Source of the DNA: Deinococcus sedimenti
GTDB taxonomy: Bacteria > Deinococcota > Deinococci > Deinococcales > Deinococcaceae
Direction of reading: 5' to 3'
DNA: 64,000 nt
Assembly (NCBI RefSeq): GCF_014648135.1
Contig: NZ_BMQN01000011.1
Location: 1-64,000, forward strand
Under the pieces are notes generated by a model. It searched no databases. It saw only the letters and a list, made by a program, of their open reading frames with translations, and was not told the origin of the DNA. The position numbers and the translations under genes were made by a program. Positions 1 through 7,165 of the stretch are shown here, piece by piece; positions within the stretch are counted from its first letter, which is position 1, and the number at the start of each line of letters is the position of its first letter.

Positions 1-291
1 CAGGTCGTGTCCGCGGCCCGGTGCAACAACTTGGTCGAGCAGTCGCATCGACCCACACGGCAACAACCGCGCAGCGTCCAGAGCCGCCTCTGGACGCGCA
101 GTCAGCGCGGGGAGCAGCGAAGTCAACTGGGATTCAAACGACGACAGAGAACGCAAGAATTCCTGGCCCTGCATGCCCGAGTCTCGAACCTTCACCGCCA
201 CACTCGGACAACCGTTTCCGCCGATCTTCGAAGACGCAACCAGACCGAGACACTTCGCCTCTGGCGAGAAGTGATGCAGCAGGTCGCTTGA
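1..291 (+). CDS. IS6-family transposase, C-terminal part (5' end outside window)
   Basis: DDE transposase fragment of about 96 residues, open from the left edge to TGA at 289-291. The IS6-type C-terminal pattern is visible: NNLVEQSHRPTRQ (first N about residue 10, the Glu fitting the third catalytic acid), then GFKRRQRTQEFLALHARVSN, then an Arg-rich tail ending LWREVMQQVA. From memory of the family, SHRPTRQ is followed almost directly by ER...GF; here about 18 extra residues lie between. Their DNA contains a perfect 10-bp inverted repeat (74-97), so a small palindromic insertion may have entered in frame. Whether the enzyme is still active cannot be judged. Confidence 0.6.
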   Translation, partial: QVVSAARCNNLVEQSHRPTRQQPRSVQSRLWTRSQRGEQRSQLGFKRRQRTQEFLALHARVSNLHRHTRTTVSADLRRRNQTETLRLWREVMQQVA

Positions 292-347
292 TTCTCAAGC
301 GATCTGCTGAGCTTCTTCGGCTCCGCCGAGGTTAAGTTGCCAGAACC
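1..347 (+). mobile_element. IS6-family insertion sequence, right end (left part outside window)
   Basis: The window opens inside an insertion sequence. The coding part (1-291) matches the C-terminus of IS6-family DDE transposases. About 40 bp after the stop, 330-347 reads GGTTAAGTTGCCAGAACC; its complement GGTTCTGGCAACTTAACC resembles the GGTTCTG... or GGCTCTG... terminal repeats of this family. I take 347 as the right end. The left end and target duplication are outside the window. Confidence 0.6.
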
Positions 348-508
348 CTTCGAGCCCAGGTTCACGAGCCCAACGGCCGGAGCAGACGTCACGTCCGCCG
401 TGACATCCGCCGCGTTGCGGCGCAGCTTCGTGATTCGTGGCCCAAGCACTGCCCCCGACCTGGTGGGTCCCCACCGCCTCGGCGCTACACTCGCCGGGGA
501 GGTAAGGC

Positions 509-1126
509 GTGAACACACGGCTCAGGTGGGCGCTGGTGGTCGGCGCGGTAATCTTCGCATGGTTCGTATGGCCGACACGGTACGACCGGTACACGTACCA
601 GGGCATGACGGTGCTCCGGGACCGCTGGCGGGGCTGCGAGAAGATCCTGACGCCCGCAGGGCCGCGCTCAATCGGTGGAGACGCGAGGTGCTTCCTGCCG
701 GGTGAGGATAAGACTCCATCGGTGATTCACGTCCTCGCGGACGCGGAGTTGACCGCTCCGGACCACGTGACCCAGATCGTCGATGACGTCATGCAGGGCG
801 CTGGCTTCATCAATGACACTTCATCGCGGCAGCGGCAGGTGATGGATGGGCTGGACGTCACCGTGACGCTCGACCGGCCGCTGCCAGTGCTGCGAGTGAT
901 CAACCACTCGTCGTGCATGGTGGAATGGTTCTCGCTTCGGATTCTTTCGCGCGGGGAGGAGTTGAAGCCGGTCAGGGTCGACATCGGTCATTTGGAACCG
1001 GGACAGGAGAGGCAGACGGACCTGCCGGTTCGGATCTTTCCGACAGACCCACAGATCACCCTCGAGAACGTGACCTTCCATGATGGAGACTGGGACCTGC
1101 AAAATTCATTCTGCGCCACACCCTGA
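509..1126 (+). CDS. Membrane-anchored protein of unknown function
   Basis: 205 residues starting at GTG 509 behind a strong Shine-Dalgarno-like GGGGAGGTAAGG. One N-terminal hydrophobic segment (about residues 7-22) follows MNTRLR, so an uncleaved anchor with the rest outside is likely. Cysteines occur at about positions 43, 61, 137 and near the C-terminus (SFCATP), compatible with disulfides. The middle (VIHVLADAEL, VTVTLDRPLPVL, FSLRILSRGEELKPV) looks like a beta-sandwich. I do not recognise the family. It stands alone and ends just before the hairpin at 1199-1239. Confidence 0.7.
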   Translation: MNTRLRWALVVGAVIFAWFVWPTRYDRYTYQGMTVLRDRWRGCEKILTPAGPRSIGGDARCFLPGEDKTPSVIHVLADAELTAPDHVTQIVDDVMQGAGFINDTSSRQRQVMDGLDVTVTLDRPLPVLRVINHSSCMVEWFSLRILSRGEELKPVRVDIGHLEPGQERQTDLPVRIFPTDPQITLENVTFHDGDWDLQNSFCATP

Positions 1127-1198
1127 CCTCTGCCGCGCCACGAGGAACGGGCCAGAAGTACGCCAAACCGGACCCCGTCACCGAGTAAGCACCCGTCA

Positions 1199-1239
1199 TG
1201 ACATCAGGCCCCCCGATTCGCTCGGAGGGCCTGATGTCA
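1199..1239. terminator. Long hairpin between convergent genes
   Basis: Perfect 13-bp stem, TGACATCAGGCCC (1199-1211) with its complement at 1227-1239 and a 15-nt loop. It lies between the gene ending at 1126 and the converging small ORF ending at 1245, so it could terminate both. No long T-tract follows. Confidence 0.6.
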
Positions 1240-1244
1240 GTCCT

Positions 1245-1499
1245 TCAGCGGCAGCTGTTGCCGGTCGTGTGGGTGGTCACCAACGAACCGTTGATGGTCA
1301 CGCTCACGCCCGCCATCCCGGGGCACGCGGTCCCGGTCGGTGAAGCCAGGGACGACGACGCGGACGAGTTCGTTTCCGAGGACATCTCCTGCTCCTCGCC
1401 GTACGTCCCGGCGAGGTTCACGGTCGCGAACGACCGCGGGTACCGGGCCGAAGAGCAGGTGATCCAGGCGTTGGCCCGGATGCCCGGCGCGGACACCAT
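1245..1499 (-). CDS. Possible small exported-type protein or remnant
   Basis: 84 codons with very GC-rich third positions, more than the opposite strand shows. The C-terminal half (GMAGVSVTINGSLVTTHTTGNSCR) has the beta-strand/cysteine look of an extracellular domain. There is no signal peptide, and the region just upstream of the ATG is two runs of eight C separated by AA (the + strand shows G-runs at 1501-1508 and 1511-1518). It may be the 3' part of a decayed gene. A GTCACCCC at 1537-1544 on this strand lacks the -10 box and start spacing of the promoter class seen elsewhere. Confidence 0.35.
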   Translation of the reverse strand: MVSAPGIRANAWITCSSARYPRSFATVNLAGTYGEEQEMSSETNSSASSSLASPTGTACPGMAGVSVTINGSLVTTHTTGNSCR

Positions 1500-1539
1500 T
1501 GGGGGGGGTTGGGGGGGGTGCGAGTGGCGGCGCTCGGGG

Positions 1540-1793
1540 TGACTGGCGTGGATTCGCTCGTGAAATTGTGCGTGCTGGACGGCATGAAAAATGCCTTCCT
1601 CACAGGAGGGCCAGGAAGGGGCCTCCGAGCGCCGCTGAGGGGTACAGGAGGGGGGGCAACGGGTGGCTTATATCGGACAACTCAGGCGTTTGGTGTTCCG
1701 CGCGGCCGGGCGGACTCTGCGGATGCACCTGCGGACCTGTGGAGCTGGGGCGGAAGGATGGCCCGGACGTTCGGACGTCGAACAGACATTTCT
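1540..1793. other. Intergenic stretch without a supported gene
   Basis: About 250 bases between the small reverse ORF and the recombinase control region. Frames are open on the + strand, but their products are Gly/Arg-rich and lack plausible codon bias. Apart from homopolymeric G-runs I see nothing functional. Confidence 0.4.
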
Positions 1794-1830
1794 CTTACCT
1801 AAAAACAATTAGGTAAGATAAGGCATGCCC
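1794..1830 (+). promoter_or_regulatory. Recombinase promoter with overlapping inverted-repeat operator
   Basis: Perfect 9-bp inverted repeat CTTACCTAA (1794-1802), 6-nt spacer, TTAGGTAAG (1809-1817). Its right arm runs into TAAGAT (1814-1819), a -10-like TANNNT box five nt before the ATG at 1825. A repressor on the repeat would cover the -10, and the recombinase itself could bind it. Both are inference. Confidence 0.5.
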
Positions 1831-1851
1831 GCTCTCCGGACAGCCCCATGA
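1825..1851 (+). CDS. 8-codon leader ORF coupled to the recombinase
   Basis: ATG at 1825 opens MPALRTAP, ending at TGA 1849-1851, which overlaps the recombinase ATG (1848) as ATGA. It starts five nt behind a -10-like box, so it is probably the first thing translated on a near-leaderless mRNA, passing ribosomes to the recombinase. The same layout recurs at 7133, 18712 and 56455. Confidence 0.45.
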   Translation: MPALRTAP

Positions 1852-2840
1852 CACTTGACCACTACCGCGGCGACCGTCTCGCCCAGGCGCAGACCTGGGC
1901 TGGGCTGCCAGATGACGAGCTGCGCCGCCGCGCCGTGCAGGCCGCCGGTGAAAAAGACGTCGACGGCCTGATTGCCCTCACCCAGGCGTATCTCACCCAC
2001 GAGGGTGCCAGTGGGCTGCTCACCAGTCCCCGAACTGTCGAGGCCTACACCCTCGGCGTACGGCAGTTCATAGAGCACGCCACCTTAAACGCCGTCAATC
2101 TCCTGCGGCCCGGCCGCCGTGACGCGTCGGGCTACGTGGCCGCAATGCTCAGCGCGGGCCGCAAGCCCACCGGGGTACAGCTCAAGGTGGCGGCCGCAAA
2201 CTGCCTGTACCGCGCGCTCCGCTGGGCGGGTGCCACCGACGCCGACCCCTTCAAGGACGTCAAGATCCCCAAAGACCGCACGCCTGGGATCGTCAAACGC
2301 CCGCCGTACCAGGAAGACGAACTCGCGGACGTCCTCGATCACGCGGACGTGCACGTGAAGTTCCTGCTGTTTCTCACGGCGCACGCGGGCCTGCGGATCA
2401 GTGAGGCGCTCGCCCTGACGTGGGAGGACCTGGACGAGGCGAACCGGCGCGTCCACGTGCGCAGCGGCAAGGGCCGCAAGGAGCGCCTGGTCGCCATGAG
2501 CACGAGCCTCGCCCGCGCCACCCGCCACTACCGCGGCCTCTACGCGCCCGGCGGTCCCGAGCACACGGACGGCAAACGCACCACACCCCGCGACCGCGTG
2601 TTCCGATACGCCTCACCCATGACCGCCCGGTATCACCTGGACAAAGCCTTCCAGGCCGCCGGTGTGACGTTCCGAGGCTTTCACCCAGGCCGCAAGTACG
2701 CCGGGACGCGCCTGCTGCAACAGGTAAAGGACTTCGGGCGGGTCGCGGCGCACCTCGGACACGAGAGCATCGACACGACCCGCAAGGGCTATGCGAAACT
2801 TGCCACCGATGACCTCAAGGATGATCTGGTTGGCTGGTAA
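1848..2840 (+). CDS. Tyrosine recombinase/integrase (XerC/D-like)
   Basis: 330 residues with both domains of phage-type integrases. The N-terminal SAM-like core-binding domain occupies about residues 40-140 (SPRTVEAYTLGVRQFIEH). The catalytic domain follows from about 165. Catalytic residues are visible: Arg in HAGLRISEALALTWEDL, Lys in RSGKGRKERLV, His-x-x-Arg in FHPGRKYAG, His in LGHESID, and the nucleophile Tyr in TRKGYAKL. Length and order fit XerC/D or plasmid resolvases, so dimer resolution or integration are the likely roles. Its ATG overlaps a leader ORF, and a palindromic operator lies just upstream. No att or dif site was identified with confidence. Confidence 0.9.
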   Translation: MTLDHYRGDRLAQAQTWAGLPDDELRRRAVQAAGEKDVDGLIALTQAYLTHEGASGLLTSPRTVEAYTLGVRQFIEHATLNAVNLLRPGRRDASGYVAAMLSAGRKPTGVQLKVAAANCLYRALRWAGATDADPFKDVKIPKDRTPGIVKRPPYQEDELADVLDHADVHVKFLLFLTAHAGLRISEALALTWEDLDEANRRVHVRSGKGRKERLVAMSTSLARATRHYRGLYAPGGPEHTDGKRTTPRDRVFRYASPMTARYHLDKAFQAAGVTFRGFHPGRKYAGTRLLQQVKDFGRVAAHLGHESIDTTRKGYAKLATDDLKDDLVGW

Positions 2841-3048
2841 CCGCATCTGGTACTGCCACACCAGGAGACTCCCCGGGCTCAACACCCGACTCGTTCTCAG
2901 CCTGACCGACCGGCTGACGGCGCGCGCCCCCAACCGCCGCCGCGACCCATTCCTGCAATTCGGCCAGCTGCGCGGCATTGGCCAGATCGTGGTGATTCAC
3001 CCCACCACCTTGACATGTCACGCCCACGCCCGCTGCCGCACCTGACAC
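2815..3048 (-). CDS. Possible small acidic protein after the 3052-3876 gene
   Basis: 77 codons from GTG 3048, three bases after the stop of the upstream reverse gene, so an operon partner is possible. A second start at GTG 3000 follows a G-rich Shine-Dalgarno-like stretch. Third positions are GC-rich in the first half (NHHDLANAAQLAELQEWVAAAV, a probable helix); the second half is low complexity. It runs 26 bp into the 3' end of the recombinase gene on the other strand. No family recognised. Confidence 0.35.
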   Translation of the reverse strand: MSGAAAGVGVTCQGGGVNHHDLANAAQLAELQEWVAAAVGGARRQPVGQAENESGVEPGESPGVAVPDAVTSQPDHP

Positions 3049-3051
3049 ACG

Positions 3052-3876
3052 TCACCCGGCCCGCCACCGCCACGCCGACAGATCCACCCACTCCGCCGTG
3101 CCCCCCACCCCCGCGCCTTGCACCTCCGCCCGCGTCAACGAGAGCCACAACTGCTGATACGCCGTCTCCTGCCACTCGAAATCCGCTGGGACCATCAACC
3201 CACCGTCCAGGACGGCGCCCTCCAGCAGGACCGTGATCACGCTGGGCCGCACCAGCCAAGCGCTGGTCACCAGCAGCGCGGGCAGCGCCTCCGGCACGAT
3301 CCCCTGCGCCCGTAACGCGTCATCGTTCTGGGCCATCAGCCGGACGATTCCCAGCGGCTCGTGATGCCGGTAAGCACCCACCCGGAGACCCCCTGCCCAC
3401 ACGTACCGCTCCAGCGGCATGCCTGGCACTGACCGTGTCACCTCCGCACCCCAGACCACCCGGCCGTCCGCATGCACCGCCCGCAGTGGTGTCCACAGGT
3501 CCGCGCCGTCCACGACCGCCGCGCCTTGCACCAGGGCACACCCCGCCGCGACAGCCGCGCCTTGCAGTTCCAGGTGATCCGCCAAGGTCAACACCGTGGC
3601 CTGAACTGTGCTCCGGAGCAGGGCCCGCTCTGCACGACTCCTCAGATCGAAGCTCCCCCCGCGCCCCACGGCACGGGCGCCCTGGACGATAAACGACTCG
3701 TACCCCCCAGGCCCGTGCAGCGTGAAGGCCGCAACACGGCCCTCCCGCATCGATACGTCCACCTGCTCGGCCGGTCCGGCCTCCGTCACCTCCCGAACGA
3801 GGTGCCGCGCCGGGTCAAGCGCGCTCGTCACTGCCGGGACGCGCCGGCGACGCCAGAAGGACTGGAAGAAGGTCAT
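3052..3876 (-). CDS. Conserved-type protein of unknown function
   Basis: 274 residues. The start is set by the promoter: ATG 3876 lies exactly 21 nt after a GTCACCCC element (3898-3905, reverse strand) and 6 nt after TACGGT, implying a leaderless mRNA. The longer open frame upstream is therefore rejected. The N-terminus is basic and aromatic (MTFFQSFWRRRRVPAV). The rest alternates short strands and helices (RVAAFTLHGPGGYESFIVQGA, LLVTSAWLVRPSVITVLLEGA) without signal peptide or clear membrane span. It is divergent from the gene at 3941 and shares its control region. I do not recognise it. Confidence 0.75.
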   Translation of the reverse strand: MTFFQSFWRRRRVPAVTSALDPARHLVREVTEAGPAEQVDVSMREGRVAAFTLHGPGGYESFIVQGARAVGRGGSFDLRSRAERALLRSTVQATVLTLADHLELQGAAVAAGCALVQGAAVVDGADLWTPLRAVHADGRVVWGAEVTRSVPGMPLERYVWAGGLRVGAYRHHEPLGIVRLMAQNDDALRAQGIVPEALPALLVTSAWLVRPSVITVLLEGAVLDGGLMVPADFEWQETAYQQLWLSLTRAEVQGAGVGGTAEWVDLSAWRWRAG

Positions 3877-3882
3877 GCGTTC

Positions 3883-3905
3883 ACCGTAGCTGCGCTCGGG
3901 GTGAC
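3883..3905 (-). promoter_or_regulatory. GTCACCCC-class leaderless promoter for the 3876 gene
   Basis: Reverse strand: GTCACCCC (3905-3898), 9 nt, TACGGT (3888-3883), 6 nt, ATG at 3876. Confidence 0.7.
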
Positions 3906-3910
3906 GGGCG

Positions 3911-3933
3911 ATCACCCCTACGACCCGCACACT
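3911..3933 (+). promoter_or_regulatory. GTCACCCC-class promoter (ATCACCCC variant) for the 3941 gene
   Basis: ATCACCCC (3911-3918), 9 nt, CACACT (3928-3933), 7 nt, ATG 3941. It is back to back with the 3898 copy (GGGGTGA, 7 nt, TCACCCC), forming a divergent control region. Confidence 0.6.
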
Positions 3934-4223
3934 GCCGGACATGATTCCCGCACTCCAGCAGCTTCTGGTCGCGCCGGACGGCGCGCTCCCCACCGCCCAC
4001 GCGGTCACCCTGGCCCACACATCCCCCACGGGCGACACCACCAAGTTCGCCGTGCTGGCCACCACACCCGCCGCGGCACGTCGCCTCCGGGCGCTCATTC
4101 CCCTGATCGATGGCCAGACCTCAACCGACCATCACCTCGTGACGCAGGGGGATGAGCACTGGCTCATCACGGCGGCCGGCCACGCAGGTCGCTTGCGCCC
4201 AGCGCCTCACGGGGGCTTCAACC

Positions 4224-5352
4224 TCAGTACCCGACACTTTCCCGGGGGGCTTGAGAAAGGTCGGCTGAGACGCGAGAACAGAACGCGTCTCCCGATGTCC
4301 TGGCCAAGCTGACCCGCTGCTTTACCGCGCACTTCCCGGAGTTCCGAAAGAACCAGGTCGAGCTGCTTTCCCTCATGGTGCTCGCACTCCTTGGGGGCAA
4401 GGACGTCCGGCATGCCGAACTCGCCGCGCGCTTCCCAGGAAGCGCGCAGACTGACTCTGTCATCCGCCGTGTGGAACGCTTCTTTGACCGGCATCCCATT
4501 CAGCCAGCCGACGTCGCCCGGGTCGTCCTGACGCTCCTTCCGTCCGCGCAACCACGCGAATTCATCCTCGACCGGACAAACTGGAAATACGGGCAGACCG
4601 ACGTGAACGTCCTGCTCCTGGCCGTCATCTGGCGGGGCGTCGCGATCCCCCTCCTCTACGAGCTGCTGCCCCATGGGGGCGGCAGCCATACGGAGATCCG
4701 GCACACCCTGATGGACGATGTCCTCTGTCTGCTTCGTGCAGCGGACATTCGGGTCCTCTACGCCGACCGTGAATTCATCGGCTACGACTGGATTCAGGGA
4801 CTGGCGCGCCGTGGAATTCCCATCTGCGTGCGACTGAGGAGTGACACGCTGATGGACGACTGGACCGCACAGGACTGGCTGAGTCGTTTGCAGACCGGCA
4901 TGGCCGGTCTGCTGGTCGATGACACGGTGGTCTACGGGCAACCGATGAATGTGGTTCTGACGCACACGCGAGATGGTGAGGCTCTGATCATCGCCAGTAA
5001 TGCGGGGTCAGTGACAACGATCCAGACGCGATATCGCCGGAGGTTCCTGATCGAATGCCTCTTCAGAGCACTGAAGAGCAAGGGCTTTCAACTGGAGGGG
5101 ACGCACATGACGCTCCACGATCACGTGGAGCGCCTGCTGTGCCTGTTGACGTTGACCTACACGTGGTGTGTGCTGGTCGGGATCACGTTGGACTGCCCGA
5201 AGAAGGCGCATGGTCGCCGAGCCTGGAGCGTGGTGAAGATGGGCTTGCGAGAACTGGTCCGGTCGTTCAGCCGGGAGTCATCACGCCTGTGTGACTTGAT
5301 CCACCTGTTGGTGGCGTCCCAGACGAAATCGCCGGAAAGTGTCGGGTACTGA
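4224..5352 (+). mobile_element. Complete IS4-family insertion sequence with target duplication
   Basis: Both ends carry the inverted repeat TCAGTACCCGACACTTTCC (left from 4224; right end complement ending 5352). The direct repeat GGGCTTCAACC lies at 4213-4223 and again at 5353-5363, an 11-bp target duplication (two more bases match if the boundary is shifted). The size, about 1.13 kb with one transposase gene, fits the family. The intact duplication suggests a fairly recent insertion. Confidence 0.85.
4375..5352 (+). CDS. IS4-family DDE transposase
   Basis: 325 residues from ATG 4375. The catalytic triad is visible: Asp in LDRTNWKYG, Asp in YADREFIGYDW, and Glu in the YREK-like block RRRFLIECLFRALKSKGF, with the usual strand-rich insertion before the Glu. 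The frame stays open upstream to about 4251 and encodes family-like sequence (LAKLTRCFTAHFPEFRKNQVE) but has no ATG, GTG or TTG there. Either a rare start is used or the protein begins about 25 residues short. The reading frame ends inside the right inverted repeat, as in other small IS4 members. The copy otherwise appears intact. Confidence 0.88.
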   Translation: MVLALLGGKDVRHAELAARFPGSAQTDSVIRRVERFFDRHPIQPADVARVVLTLLPSAQPREFILDRTNWKYGQTDVNVLLLAVIWRGVAIPLLYELLPHGGGSHTEIRHTLMDDVLCLLRAADIRVLYADREFIGYDWIQGLARRGIPICVRLRSDTLMDDWTAQDWLSRLQTGMAGLLVDDTVVYGQPMNVVLTHTRDGEALIIASNAGSVTTIQTRYRRRFLIECLFRALKSKGFQLEGTHMTLHDHVERLLCLLTLTYTWCVLVGITLDCPKKAHGRRAWSVVKMGLRELVRSFSRESSRLCDLIHLLVASQTKSPESVGY

Positions 5353-5469
5353 GGGCTTCAACCTCGACGACGGCTTCGAGCATCACCTCGGCCACCTGCC
5401 CACGTCTCAGCTGGACCGTGCCGTGCAACTCGCTTCAGACCACCTCAACGCGGCGCATCAGGAGGCCAA

Positions 5470-6042
5470 ATGAACCCCACGGATACTATTGTGCTCATCA
5501 CACTCGTCCTCCTGGGGGCCGTCAGCGCTGCTAGCGCCTCGCGGATCGGCGGCACGCTCCCCTTCACGCTGCTCCTCCCACCGGCCGCCGTCCTCAGCGT
5601 GACCCTCCTCAGCCACCCCGCCGGACTCCTCGTCGCGGCCGCCCTGACCGTTCTTGCCTTCACGTTGACCTTCACGCCCAGAGCGACCGCACTCCCCATC
5701 ACCTCCAGGGACGCTCTCCTGATCACCCTTACCCTCTTTATCGGCCTGGTCGGTTACGCCACCCTGCAAGGCGGGGTGCCCGCCCCTGCGTACGCCATGA
5801 TCATTGGCCTGACCGCGGGGTGCCTCGGCGCCGTTCATGCACTGAACCCCGCGCCAGAACTCGCCCTCTTCGGACGCCATGGCTGGCACACCGCACTCGC
5901 TCTGTTCACCCTGCTCACTTTCGCGATCGGCGCCACCTTCACGGAGTGGTTGGGCCTCCTCAGCGCTGCTACCCTCCTCCTGATCACGTTCGGCCTGCGC
6001 GCCCTCCAGACCCGCCAGTCACCTCTAGGCGACTCACGCTGA
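5470..6042 (+). CDS. Polytopic membrane protein of unknown function
   Basis: 190 residues, almost entirely hydrophobic, with about six membrane helices (for example DTIVLITLVLLGAVSAAS, LLVAAALTVLAFTLTF, ALLITLTLFIGLVGYA, WHTALALFTLLTFAIG) and short basic loops. The ATG overlaps the stop of the gene broken by the IS4 element, so translation was meant to be coupled to it and is probably reduced now. There is no catalytic signature. It is followed after 4 bp by another membrane protein; joint function at the membrane is inference. Confidence 0.7.
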   Translation: MNPTDTIVLITLVLLGAVSAASASRIGGTLPFTLLLPPAAVLSVTLLSHPAGLLVAAALTVLAFTLTFTPRATALPITSRDALLITLTLFIGLVGYATLQGGVPAPAYAMIIGLTAGCLGAVHALNPAPELALFGRHGWHTALALFTLLTFAIGATFTEWLGLLSAATLLLITFGLRALQTRQSPLGDSR

Positions 6043-6046
6043 CGCC

Positions 6047-6499
6047 ATGCACGGGTACCAGCACACCACCGTCAACCTGACCGCCACGTCCATCACGTGC
6101 GGCGCCCTGATCCTCGCGGGATACGCAGAAACCGCCCTGGCCCTCGGGGCGGGTCTCGCCTTCGGCACACTCCTCGTCACGCCAGATCTGGATCTGCACC
6201 GCAACGACGCCAGGCGCCGCTGGGGCAAGCTGCGCTTCATCTGGGCACCCTACGCCGCCCTCAGTCGCCACCGCGGCATGAGCCACACCTACCTCGCCGG
6301 ACCCACGATCCGCCTCGCGTACCTCGCCCTCTGGGCGGCACCCCTGGCGTGGGGCGCACAACACTTGCAGATCACCCCGACGCTCCCCAGCTGGAACCAC
6401 ATGACCATCGCGATCATCGGGTACTTCCTCGCACAGTGGCTTCACCTCCTGTGCGACGGAATCGTTCCGCTGGGCCGCTCAGACCACTCGCGTCACTGA
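6047..6499 (+). CDS. DUF2227-like putative metal-binding membrane protein
   Basis: 150 residues with hydrophobic helices and conserved polar motifs matching what I know of DUF2227 and related YdjM-like membrane metal-binding proteins: TPDLDLHRND, RWGKLRFIWAPYAALSRHRGMSH and LHLLCDGIVP. The His and Asp residues probably bind a metal at the membrane face. Its function is not established in the family. It lies 4 bp after 5470-6042 and overlaps the 3' end of the converging HD-GYP gene by 21 bp. Confidence 0.7.
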   Translation: MHGYQHTTVNLTATSITCGALILAGYAETALALGAGLAFGTLLVTPDLDLHRNDARRRWGKLRFIWAPYAALSRHRGMSHTYLAGPTIRLAYLALWAAPLAWGAQHLQITPTLPSWNHMTIAIIGYFLAQWLHLLCDGIVPLGRSDHSRH

Positions 6500-7027
6500 A
6501 TCCGTCACCGCCGCATCCAGGACAGCGTGAATCACGTGCGCGGGCAGAGGCTCGCTCCAGAGAATCTCCGCGCACGCCAATGCCCCCACCGGTTCCCGGT
6601 ATGGCCGCGCTTCGCGCAGCGCCACGTACACATCTGCCGCCGCAACCAACGCCGTCAGATCCGGCAGCGCGCGCAACTGGTCCGGGTACCCCAGACCATC
6701 CAGGCGCTCATGGTGATGCCGAACCGCATGCAGCAGGGCCGCCGGCGCGTCCGGCCACCACGTCCGGATCAAGCCCTCCCCTTCCACCGGGTGAGCCCGC
6801 ACCAGTGTCCATTCCGACTCGGAGAGGGCGCGCTCGGCCATCAGGATGTCCAGCGGCACGCTGATCTTCCCCACGTCGTGCAGCAATCCTGCCAGATACG
6901 CCAGATCAGGATCGACGTGGAGGGATGGTGCAGCCTGCCGCGCCAGGCGCGCGACGTCCAGGGCGTGCTCACGCCCACAGACGTCAAGGACGCCACGAAC
7001 GGATGGCCAACGGTTGATGTCGTACAT
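6479..7027 (-). CDS. HD-GYP domain protein (putative cyclic di-GMP phosphodiesterase)
   Basis: 182 residues, a stand-alone HD-GYP domain. The HD pair is in YLAGLLHDVGKISVPLDIL, the following His in RAHPVEGEGL, and the signature in HAVRHHHERLDGLGYP. Family members hydrolyse cyclic di-GMP (some cGAMP) with bound iron or manganese; there is no sensor domain, so activity may be constitutive or partner-controlled. The start at ATG 7027 is fixed by the promoter at 7034-7056. It is divergent from the pilus operon, which carries the same promoter type. Cyclic di-GMP commonly controls type IV pili, so a role in pilus regulation is plausible. Confidence 0.88.
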   Translation of the reverse strand: MYDINRWPSVRGVLDVCGREHALDVARLARQAAPSLHVDPDLAYLAGLLHDVGKISVPLDILMAERALSESEWTLVRAHPVEGEGLIRTWWPDAPAALLHAVRHHHERLDGLGYPDQLRALPDLTALVAAADVYVALREARPYREPVGALACAEILWSEPLPAHVIHAVLDAAVTDSVTRVV

Positions 7028-7033
7028 ACCGGC

Positions 7034-7056
7034 AGGATCATCGCCGTAGGGGTGAC
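7034..7056 (-). promoter_or_regulatory. GTCACCCC-class leaderless promoter for the HD-GYP gene
   Basis: Reverse strand: GTCACCCC (7056-7049), 9 nt, GATCCT (7039-7034), 6 nt, ATG 7027. A GC-rich stem (CCCCCCC...GGGGGGG, about 7072-7091) separates it from the divergent copy at 7104. Confidence 0.7.
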
Positions 7057-7103
7057 GAGCGGCCCCTCACCGCCCCCCCCGCCGGGGGGGGTACCCATCA
7101 CCG

Positions 7104-7126
7104 GTCACCCCTACGACACGCACCGT
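7104..7126 (+). promoter_or_regulatory. GTCACCCC-class leaderless promoter for the pilus operon
   Basis: GTCACCCC (7104-7111), 9 nt, CACCGT (7121-7126), 6 nt, ATG 7133 of a leader ORF. This is the only promoter seen before pilB. Confidence 0.72.
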
Positions 7127-7132
7127 ACAGCC

Positions 7133-7165
7133 ATGCCAACCGACCAGATCACAGGGGCATCATGA
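7133..7165 (+). CDS. 10-codon leader ORF coupled to pilB
   Basis: MPTDQITGAS from ATG 7133 to TGA 7163-7165. The stop overlaps the pilB ATG (7162) as ATGA. The ATG sits at the predicted +1 of the leaderless promoter, so ribosomes would load here and re-initiate on pilB behind a weak AGGGG. Confidence 0.5.
   Translation: MPTDQITGAS

Larger units (their letters stand above)
3941..5472 (+). pseudogene. Unknown gene split by the IS4-family element
   Basis: The 5' part (3941 to about 4223) encodes MIPALQQLLVAPDGALPTAH... and stops making sense at HGGFNL, where the insertion sequence begins. The same DNA (GGGCTTCAACC) resumes after the element and continues in frame as GFNLDDGFEHHLGHLPTSQL to TGA 5470-5472. 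Removing the element and one target copy restores one frame of roughly 130 residues. The family is unknown. Its stop overlaps the next ATG (AAATGA), so the original operon was translationally coupled. The insertion probably inactivates this gene and is polar on 5470. Confidence 0.8.

Noticed and set aside
21..335. Open frame of 104 codons at the left edge in another phase
   Set aside because: The first phase (1-291) matches IS6 transposase; this one is low-complexity Pro/Ser/Arg sequence and runs into the element's terminal repeat.
1501..1518. Two G8 runs as a phase-variable tract
   Set aside because: No coding sequence with a convincing start crosses the runs, and only one sequence is available, so length variation cannot be seen.
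1537..1544. GTCACCCC on the reverse strand upstream of the 1245-1499 ORF as a further regulon member
   Set aside because: The hexamer 9 nt later (CACTCG) lacks the final T, and the ATG is 36 nt away, so it does not fit the pattern.
6097..6864. 255-codon + strand frame over the DUF2227-like and HD-GYP genes
   Set aside because: Arg/Pro-rich shadow overlapping two genes with clear motifs.
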